Below, piece by piece: positions 49,961 to 64,000 of a stretch of DNA of 64,000 nt (position 1 is its first letter; the number at the start of each line of letters is the position of its first letter). The position numbers were made by a program, and so were the translations under genes. Below the pieces are notes generated by a model, which saw only the letters and a list, made by a program, of their open reading frames with translations, was not told the origin of the DNA and did no database searches. Source of the DNA: Amoebidium appalachense (Eukaryota > Ichthyosporea); contig CAVNZM010000001.1 of NCBI GenBank assembly GCA_963693365.1, positions 6,882,001 to 6,946,000 of the forward strand. Direction: 5' to 3'.

Positions 49961-50707
49961 CGCCCCAGCCTCTTTCCACACCCCGACGCCTCCCCCCCCC
50001 CCCCCCCCCTCCCCTCCCCTCCCCCCCCCCCCAACACCACCACCAACCCCCCACCCCACCAGCACACACACACGCCACATGGGCCCTTGAAGTGTTGGAC
50101 CGTGAGTGCACGTAATTGAGAATCTGCAAGTGTTTGTGGCTGCCATACCTGCTGCTGTTATGTGTTTGCGTTTTTGACATACATAGACAAGACAAGAGTA
50201 CACAAACTTTGCTCATGTCAGCGGGTTTTTAATAGGCAGCAACAGGGGAGCAAAAACCTCTTATATTGATCCTATGTACGTGTGAGAGGACCTGTGTGCC
50301 AGTGTGTATGTGCGTATTTCAAAGCCTGAGCATTTTGTTTGAGGAGACACGTGGTTTATGCAAACCAGTGTTCCGCCTCAATGATGCTTTACTTATGGTA
50401 GCGTCAATGTCCAAATGTATTCAACAATATCGAGTAAATCGGCGTGCAGGTGCACGTGCATGCGTGTGTGGCCTTTTTGTATGCACCGATTCAAGTGCAT
50501 CCCTGTGTTTCTCTCCCACTCTTCTTTTCGTTTTCCTCACTCTCTGATCTTGTTCTGCCAGTGTCTCGTGTGCTTTTTCTTGTCTAATTTCTTCCCTCTT
50601 CGCGTAACCCTGTAGTATGCCATGCTTCCTGGGGGGTGGAAGTGGTGGTGGGTGGTGGTGGCTGGGCGGGCGGGGGGGAGAGGGGTGGGAGCGGGGGGGG
50701 GGGGGAG

Positions 50708-50820
50708 ACCACAACAGAAACAGCTTAATTTTGAAACCCCCCTCCCCCACAACAGAAACAACTTAATTTTGAACCCCCCCTCCCCCACAACAGAAACAGC
50801 TTAATTTTGAACCCCCCTCT
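50708..50820. repeat. Minisatellite, ~37-bp unit, 3 copies
   Basis: CCACAACAGAAACAGC / TTAATTTTGAA plus a C-rich end repeats three times almost perfectly. Each unit ends in its own CCCCCCTCCCC run. Confidence 0.9.
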
Positions 50821-51026
50821 CCCCCCCCTCCCCCCTCCCCCCTTTGCTCCTCTAGAAAACTGTAGACAAGCCCGCCTTTTTTTACCACGGTGACCACTGC
50901 TTCTTGCTTGATTCCTCCCCCCCCCTTCTCCAAATCACCACCACCACAACCGTCCCGCTATGCGCACACGGACATTTGCTTACATGTCGTGCACAACTGG
51001 GCGTGCGGGTTAACCGATGTCCATGA

Positions 51027-51057
<31 letters not shown>

Positions 51058-51234
51058 TTTTCCTCCTTTCAGACCCTCCCACCTTCCTCTTCCAACATCT
51101 CCTTTCCCCCCAATCCATCACCCCAGACACATGCGCACACAGAGTGGCAACACCAAGAATGACCGATCTATCTTCGTGGCAGAAAAAACCCCCTACATGA
51201 CTACCGACCCCCACCTCCCCCACCTCCCCCCACC

Positions 51235-51269
<35 letters not shown>

Positions 51270-52500
51270 CAATAATTTTTTTCAAGTGAGTAATAGCATA
51301 GAATAATTGATATACAAATTGCCGTGAATGATAATAACAATGAACCATAATTAAAAAAAAATGACATCGGATGTCATGACTCATCAACAGTTGCATATGC
51401 ACTGTGTTTATTACATACACCTGAGCATGCACACGTGCAAAGGTAGCCATGCAGTCGGCAGCAACCACAAACACATAAAATTGCGCCTATAGATGCGAGG
51501 TTGTTCTTAACGTTTTTTCGGTGGTAGCTACGTGGCGCTAATGGAACCGTCCTTTACAACTTTTGTAAATATAGCAATTGGTCAACATGCCGCTTGTTGA
51601 TGCCCGAGTCCACGGAGGATACGTTTTTGTGGGTGGGTGGGTGAGTTGGTGGGTTGGGGGGAGGGGGGAGGAAGGCGCGGGGGGGGGGGGGGGGGGGGGG
51701 GGGGGGGAGGGCGCCACACACACACACACACCGTACTCCTACCATAATTGTCTATGGAGTAATTGGTTCCCTGATGGAGTCTCGGGTCTATTACACTCAA
51801 CCCCAAAGAGTGTCTTGAAATGTTAAGCTATAGATAGCTATACCGCGCACAACGGGATTCTACCCCCCTCTCCCCGCCCCCTCCCCCCCCCCCCTTTAAC
51901 CCCCACGCCACCCTTGCACACGCACCACCACATGTCAAGACAGGTGCATGCTTGCTCGCGCACACACACATGCAGTTACCGCACACGTGTGTGCAGGCAC
52001 GTGCACAAACTCACGGGCACTTGCATTTGTTATATACTCAAGACACTTCGCCCACATGTGTGCGCACACGCACTCACACTTTCTCTCTCCCACTTATCTC
52101 ACACTTCCCGTGTTCCCTGCCCCCCCCACCGCTACGCGTATAACCTCCTTCTCTCTTTTCCCACTCTCTCTCTCTATCCCTCTCTCTCTTCCCCCTCCCC
52201 CCCCCCCCCCCCCCCCCCCTCTCTCTCTCCTCTCTCTCTCTCTGTGTGTCTCTCTCACTCTCTCTTTCTCTCCCTTTTTCACCCTTCCTCCCTCTCTCTC
52301 TCTCTCCCTCCCTCTCTCTCCCTCCCTCTCTCCCTCTCTCTCTCCCACTCCCCCCTCCCCCCCCCCCCCCCCCCCCCCTCTCTCTCTCTCTCAGATCTCT
52401 CTCGCCTCCCCCTTTTCTCTATCTCTGCGTCCCCCCCTCCCCCCCCCTCAAACACACACGCACACACTGGGCACCAGTGCATGCATGCTTTGCCAATCAC

Positions 52501-52536
<36 letters not shown>

Positions 52537-52872
52537 TACACACACACACACACAAACACACGCACACACACACGCGCGCGCGCGCAACGGAAGACACACA
52601 CGTATGTTCGGGCCAAGTAGAAAGCAGGCAGGCATTCCTGGCAAGACGCACCATGAGCACATATCGTGGGGCGAACGCACAAACACACGCACACAAGCAC
52701 GCACGCACGCACGCACGCACACACAGTCACACACAAACACAAACACACACGCACGCAACCACACACACACACACACAAACACACACATACACACACATAC
52801 ACACACACACGCACACGTACACACATGCAAGCACACACACACATACACAGCCTCACATATATTATCCAGCCC

Positions 52873-52971
52873 GGAAGTTTCGGTAAAGATTCAAAGAACC
52901 AGATGACATCGCCGCTTCAGGCAAGGCCTCCTATTCTGACGGAGGCTGGGCCATGGCCATGGCCTTCAGCA
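52873..52971 (+). CDS. Orphan plus-strand exon candidate
   Basis: After an AC-rich intron end (ATTATCCAG), a frame reads [27 protein letters not shown] and ends before GTAGGC. Polar, protein-like composition and the repeat-type acceptor fit a real exon. No family is known. Confidence 0.3.
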
Positions 52972-53146
52972 GCTGTAGGCAGGCCGTGCCGTTTCAGTTT
53001 GCAAAAAGCGCGCCAAAAGAGAACATTCAACCAATCTTACAGTTGATTACATTGCCAAATATAGTTTAGTGAACAAGGTCTTCAAGATTTGATTGGTTCT
53101 TGAGGATTATCACATGTCACGTGTATGTCTCCCCGAATGTTCGCAG

Positions 53147-53220
53147 TTACCTTATATGGCAAGTCATCTGATAATGAGAGCGGCCTCCGGAGTCAGGAGG
53201 GGCCGAAGGAACTTGGGAAG
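53147..53220 (+). CDS. Orphan plus-strand exon candidate
   Basis: Bounded by GTTCGCAG and GAAG/GTATGG, one frame reads TLYGKSSDNESGLRS, EGPKELGK. Good splice signals and hydrophilic composition, but it is very short. It may belong with 52873-52971. Confidence 0.3.
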
Positions 53221-54140
53221 GTATGGTAACCAATCGTCCAAGAAGCTAATCAAATACATACAAAAACGCATGATTAAAACAATAATTTATCTTATTATGA
53301 AATACAAAAAGTAGCTGTGATTGATAGAATTCTTTTCGGCGAGCTCTCGGTTACCATGATGATCAGCCTGTCAGCTGTCGGTTCAGAAAACAATTTACCC
53401 TGCTTCTAATGATACATTCCAACAGTTGGTTTGTATCACTCCCTGATTCTTTTGATTTAAATAATTGTTTAAAGTTTTTTAACTGCATTTTCATAGTTAG
53501 AATGGTTTTTAAAAATGCTTAAGAAGGGATTTAAACAACTGGCAAAAAAGGGTGGCAAATCATAACGGTGACGACGACATTTCAACTCTATATACGTTGA
53601 AAATATACTCCAAGAAACAAGAATAATACAATTCAAGCTAAGACCAAAAGAAAAATTATTTTTTAAATATAAGTAAAGAAGCCATTTGAAACACACAGCC
53701 GTATTAGCAGGCGCTCTACTGCAGGTTGGAGCCACTGTAGTGACAATAATAGGTCCGAGTGGGAGCTTCTGTGATTGGCCGAATTTGCGCGCCCGAGACT
53801 CTGCCAAATAGCTGGGCACACACAGACAGACAGAGACTCACAGACACCTCTCTTGGGCAGTTGGGAAGAAGCGAAGTAGAAAGTACGCGGCTGGTTGCGA
53901 ATTACGTCTATACACATTTTTACTTCAGTTGCCTATTGTACTTCGTTCTCGTCAAAGCTTAAGACCGAGCTGCATGGATGGTGTGAAAAGACATGTGACG
54001 TCAGCATTGCTGGATGGTGCAAGTGTTTAGATTTCAAGTGAAGTGCTAGAAGTAGACGTCAAACAAGAACGGGTAGAGCTAACAGAAAGAGCACACACGC
54101 ACACACTGAACACACGCACGTACAGGCACGTGTCGTTAAC

Positions 54141-54893
54141 ATGACAGACCTTGCATCCCGGCCTCACTCGAACCTGTTTCGGGAAGAGGCGAACGATTTT
54201 ATGTATTTCCTCGCTTGTGTAAACGAGGCACCCCAGTTTAGAGGCTTCGTTTCACCCCCTCACAGCGTTCCTTACCTTGAGTTTGCACAGCAAGACAAAT
54301 CTCCCCCTGCTTCTCCCTACACGATGCCCGTGTTCCCACGATCAACACCTACAGAGCAAGTGAAGATAGCCCCAAAGAGAAGAATGCGAACAGAGGCACA
54401 GAGATCGCCACTATTCAAGCAGTTTCGTTTTGTTGCGTCGAGGAAACATGAACAGCCAAGCGTAGAGAAGCAGCCACACGAGACTTCCTTAGCTTCGTCC
54501 TCTTCCTCCCCCGCTACACCAACAGAAACCTCTCCGCGTCCTACCCAGCCTACGCCTCCTCTCCAGGGAGGGTCCTTTGCTACACACCACGATTTTTTCA
54601 ATGGCGGTTCACCTGGGCCTCTGCGTGGGCAAGCCAGGACGGTTAGAAGGACAGGGGGTGGAAGTTCTTGGTCTGTGTTTACGCAAAAAGACTTTGAAAC
54701 GAAAAAGAGACGGAGGTCACGCAAGCAAAACGCATCAACGCCGGCAACCCAAGGCGCTGCAACTGCGTAAGTGCAAGATCTGTTTTCTTTCCCGCCTGAG
54801 TTTATTTGTGTACGGTGATAACCATGTATGGTTCAATGCAGGTGTGAAGTAGCCAGCATCTTTCCCTGTTCTTCTGGTATTTTTAGACTGTGA
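54141..54893 (+). CDS. Small basic, probably nuclear protein; unknown family
   Basis: ATG at 54141 opens a 209-codon frame ending at TAA 54768. The N-terminus is compact (FREEANDFMYFLACV, QFRGFVSPP). The middle is a Ser/Thr/Pro-rich linker. Basic clusters APKRRMR and KKRRRSRK look like nuclear localisation signals. The stop lies inside GCGTAAGTG, a perfect donor. Using it with the acceptor AATGCAG at 54841 removes 75 nt and extends the protein by 17 residues to TGA at 54891-54893 (CEVASIFPCSSG). Either form is possible. There are no repeats in the frame, and the codon use is ordinary, unlike the surrounding tracts. No homology is recognised. Confidence 0.6.
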
Positions 54894-55601
54894 TACAGGT
54901 GTATTAATGACCATGTTCGTGATCGTTAAATTTGTAGCTTTTCTAGCTTCTTCCAATAGATATAGCCGAAGGTGTACAAATGATTTTTTCCTCCACCAGT
55001 TAAACTCTAAACGAAAAGTATGCAAGAGAAGCTTTTACATCCACGAATGTCGATCGTTTGGCCTTTTAATAGGCAATATAACCACATATATATATATATA
55101 TATATATATGTAGAGTTAGTGGAACTCAGGTAGTAAAATCGCTTCTTAAGAAGCTCACATTTGGGTAACATGGTGTGCCCTTTGACAAATACAAGATTGC
55201 TATTGCAGTGGTGTCTCGTATGGACATAAACACGTAGTCCGTCTGGACTCCTTTTGCCCATACTGATGAAGTTGGTGTTTGCACAACCTACAAGGATTTA
55301 CTGAATTACATAAGCACGCACTCAGGCACTTATGCCCCTCACAAATGATACACATGTACACTGATTAACACTCAAGCTTGGCACACAAAGTACACAAAAG
55401 CGGGGGGAGGGAAGGGAGGGGGAGCGGGGGAATATGCCCTGGTGGTCCCCTCTCCTGTGTGTGTGGGGGGGTGGGGGCGGGGGGAAGGGGGACCCACGGG
55501 AGGATTATGCGGTCATGTTTTGAAGACGGGAGGCGGGAGAGGTGGGGGGGATGTACCGGGGGGGTAAGGAGTGTTAGGGGGACAACCTGCTCAAGGGGTT
55601 G

Positions 55602-55644
<43 letters not shown>

Positions 55645-55907
55645 CCCAACCACACACACGCTCACACACACACACACACACACACATGCACGGTAACTTG
55701 GGTTCGAACCCCCTATAGGAGTCTTTTGGGCACTCACGATGGGGCACTGGGTGGGTCCATGTGAATGTGGGCAGGTGGGACATGCAGGGCTGGTTGTGTA
55801 TGGGGCGGGCGTGTCTTTTTTTTTTTTTTTTTTTTTTTTTTTGATTTGTTTGTGCCTACGTTTCTGTGTCACAGCACAACTGTTAAGGTTGGGTGTGTGT
55901 GTGTGTG

Positions 55908-55943
<36 letters not shown>

Positions 55944-56557
55944 TTGACGAGCCTGTGTTGGCAAGCGAGTCACTGAGGCCTAGCAAATGGATGGGAGGAT
56001 GCATGCAGCAAAGCAGAAGCTGGGGGGGGGGGGGGGGGTGATCGAAAGAGCAAAGCAAGTAAACTTGTTGGCAACAACTTATGCTCCAATGACGGGGGAG
56101 TGAAGGAACGGTTATTGGCGTTTGTGGATGTGTGTGTCTGTATGTGCATGTGTGTAAAACAGGGGAGGGGGGGGGGGGGGGGGAGGGGAGCGTGTGTGTG
56201 TGTGTGGGGGGGGGGGGGGGATGCTGTATGTGCATGTGTACATGTGTAAAACAGGGGGGGGGGGGGGAGCGTGTGTGTGTGTGTGTGTGGGAGGGGGGTG
56301 GTTGGGGAGGAGAGGGCGCGGAGGGAGGAGGTGAGGGGGTGGAGGGTGAAGGGCAAAACCGTTTGTATGTATGAACAACGGACAGTTCGAAGCAGTATAC
56401 TTGCAAGGACTTTGTGCTGACTCAGTATTTTGGCAATGAGGATACGGGTGTAGAAGAAAGCATGAAGCTTCATGGGGAGAAATGTCAACACGACAAATTA
56501 CATGTTTTTTTGTTTTTTTATTTTTTATTTTTTTTAGGTTGGTTGGGGTGGGGTGAA

Positions 56558-56589
<32 letters not shown>

Positions 56590-57539
56590 AGACGGGGGGA
56601 AGAATATTTGATGCATGAGGGAGGCTTTCTTTCTTTTTTTTTGGAGGGGGGGGGGGGGGATTTCGCGAGGGAGGCCTTTTTTGGGGGGGAAGGCGGGGGG
56701 GGGGGGGGGGGGGGAGGGGGGAGGAGAGGGTAGTACAAGAAGAAATGGGCTATAGGAGGAAACAATGTGCACACCACAAAAGGGGAGCTAGAAATGGAGT
56801 CGTAGTGATAAGGCCCTACTTGAAGTTTACATCCATTTCCAATCAAAGAGGTGCATATTCTCCACTCGCTCTTGCTTGATTTCAGCTGGTGATTCATGTC
56901 TCTATGTTTGTTTCAGAGCCGTTCAAAGCATTCACATTTGTGCACCGCAAGGCACGCCTAGTAGCACAACACATATGCACACAGATCCACACACCACACA
57001 CAACGTGTGTGAGAGCGCGCACACACACACTGACATTGCACACGCCGCACAAAACACACACACACACACACAGTCACTCGTGCACGCACAGACACACACG
57101 CACACACACGTACTCGCACACACACAATTCTCTCGCGCGCACACACGAACACATGCGTGCTAGTTGCATACAGGCAGCGCGCGCGCCCACACACACACAC
57201 CTACCCACCCACACACGCGCACGCGTGTGGCACCACACACACATACACATGTACAAACACACGCACACGTGGTAAGAGAGCGAGAGAGAGCGAGAGCGAG
57301 AGCGAGAGAGAGAGAGAGAGATGATGATGGAGTAAGAGACACACACCATTAACCCCCCCCCCCCCCCCCCGATACACACACCTCACACACATGTACGGTG
57401 ACACACACATACAGACAAGCACACACACACACACACCCGGGGCACACACACACACACACACACACACCACAAAAAGACACAACAGCTAGCTACTAGGGAT
57501 GTGCTGGTCTAGCTTGTGCAAAAATCGCCTATGCCTAGC
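54894..57539. other. Non-coding stretch: microsatellites and a tandem duplication
   Basis: Holds an (AT)n tract at about 55086-55111, poly-C/poly-T/poly-G runs, AC tracts at 55660-55685 and 56940-57480, and a tandem duplication at 56113-56290. No convincing exon was seen. GGTTCGAACCC at 55696-55706 resembles a tRNA B box without a convincing A box. Confidence 0.5.
56113..56290. repeat. Tandem duplication, ~90-bp unit
   Basis: TGTATGTGCATGTGT...GTAAAACAGGG followed by a G run and AGCGTGTGTGTG occurs twice in succession. Confidence 0.8.
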
Positions 57540-57559
57540 ATACTTCAAGTCTATAGGGA

Positions 57560-57690
57560 CCCGGAGGCCCATGTGTGATTAATGTGCACACGAAATTTCA
57601 TGTGGAACGGACAAAAAATCCACACATCATCACACAATTGGCACCGGACGCGGTACCTTATATACATGCCATTGAACCTCTGTGCAGGTC
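57560..57690 (-). CDS. Cys/His-rich orphan exon candidate (ZZ-like)
   Basis: After CTGCACAG on the minus strand the frame reads RFNGMYIRYRVRCQLC, DDVWIFCPFHMKFRV, HINHTWA. RY-x-x-RC-x2-C...FC-x2-H with a downstream H resembles the second half of a ZZ-type zinc finger. Only one exon is visible, and a stop follows soon, so splicing would be needed. Low confidence. Confidence 0.3.
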
Positions 57691-60080
<2,390 letters not shown>

Positions 60081-60085
60081 GGAGG

Positions 60086-60094
60086 TATATAAAG
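60086..60094 (+). promoter_or_regulatory. TATA box of the subtilase gene
   Basis: TATATAAAG in a GC-flanked context (GGAGG before, CGTGATTCG after) sits 148 bp before the start codon. This gives an expected transcription start near 60115-60120 and a leader of about 115 nt. Confidence 0.6.
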
Positions 60095-60233
60095 CGTGAT
60101 TCGTCACAGATATGGCATTCGCACACACCAAGAACTTCAAGTTAGCCTTCCATGCGCACGAAATGAAAAACAAAGCCTTCTCTATCTGTCGCCAAAACAC
60201 AAACTCCAGAAAGAAAGAAAGAAGGCCGCCATA

Positions 60234-63664
<3,431 letters not shown>

Positions 63665-64000
63665 TAAATGTGGCTATGATACCCTGTGGTCTGTTGGCCT
63701 GGCTGTTCCTCCTCCTCCTCCCCCCCCCCCCCCCCCCCCCCCCCCCTCCCCCCCCCCTCCTCCCCCTCCTCAGCTCCCTCCCCCCCCCCCCCCCCCCTTC
63801 CCCCCTTCCCTGCTCCCCCCCCCCCCCCTCTCCTCTCCTCCTCCCCCCCCCCCTCCTCCTCCCTTCAACCCTCCGGTCCCCAGCCATGCCCATTCCCATC
63901 ATTTCCCTTGCCCTTTTCTCCCCCCCACCCCCCTCCCCCCCCTTCCCTCTCCCCCTCCCCCTCCCCCCGGAGGCTCTCTCCAAAACCCCTTCCGCCCCTC

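Larger units (their letters stand above)
49408..52872. other. Repeat-dominated region, probably intronic or intergenic
   Basis: Poly-C, CT and AC tracts on the plus strand, a duplicated ~108-bp block (49749-49960) and a 3-copy minisatellite (50708-50820). A short minus-strand frame near 51540-51620 (SVDSGINKRHVDQLLYL) is the only protein-like piece I saw. I cannot assign it. Confidence 0.5.

Noticed and set aside
55696-55706. tRNA gene suggested by GGTTCGAACCC
   Set aside because: Palindromic string beside microsatellites. No acceptor stem or convincing A box on either strand.

Overview
This is nuclear DNA of an intron-rich eukaryote. Genes are built from many short exons (often 45-130 nt) with GT-AG introns that are largely poly-G/C runs and GT/AC microsatellites. 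There are no operons or bacterial features. I cannot name the species. The gene set (SNF2 ATPase, cAMP-receptor-type 7TM protein, beta-gamma-crystallin membrane protein, non-LTR reverse transcriptase, tRNA-derived element) would fit a unicellular relative of animals or another free-living protist, but that is an inference. Most long open frames here are translations of GT/AC or G/C tracts and are not genes.

Layout. (1) 4.6-27.1 kb, minus strand: one SNF2-family ATPase gene. I could place 31 exons and one doubtful one, with every helicase motif and consistent phases at all junctions but one. (2) 27.1-29.2 kb: a divergent intergenic island almost free of repeats. (3) 29.2-40.2 kb, plus strand: an 11-exon gene for a 1116-residue type I membrane protein, with a signal peptide, a beta-helix-like start, a beta-gamma-crystallin domain with a calcium motif, three furin-like sites, a transmembrane segment with seven consecutive Cys, and a tail rich in RRxS motifs. 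(4) 41.0-44.5 kb, minus strand: remains of a cAMP-receptor-type (class E) 7TM receptor with an in-frame TGA and a frameshift. (5) 45.5-47.1 kb, plus strand: a broken non-LTR reverse transcriptase. (6) 47-53 kb: mostly repeats, with several orphan exon candidates. (7) 54.1-54.9 kb, plus strand: a small basic, probably nuclear protein. (8) 55-59.5 kb: microsatellites, with one Cys/His-rich candidate. (9) 60.2-63.7 kb, plus strand: a secreted proteinase-K-like subtilase with a TATA box, cut by the window end before its catalytic Ser.

The strongest unexplained signal is the introns themselves. Read on the transcribed sense strand, whichever genomic strand that is, many introns start with the donor followed within about 30 nt by a long poly-C run and end with a (CA)n tract abutting CAG. 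A degenerate ~110-bp repeat also recurs inside introns, always in sense orientation and beside poly-C tracts. Homopolymers and dinucleotide tracts are nearly absent from the intergenic islands, so this looks like an organised intron architecture rather than random low complexity.
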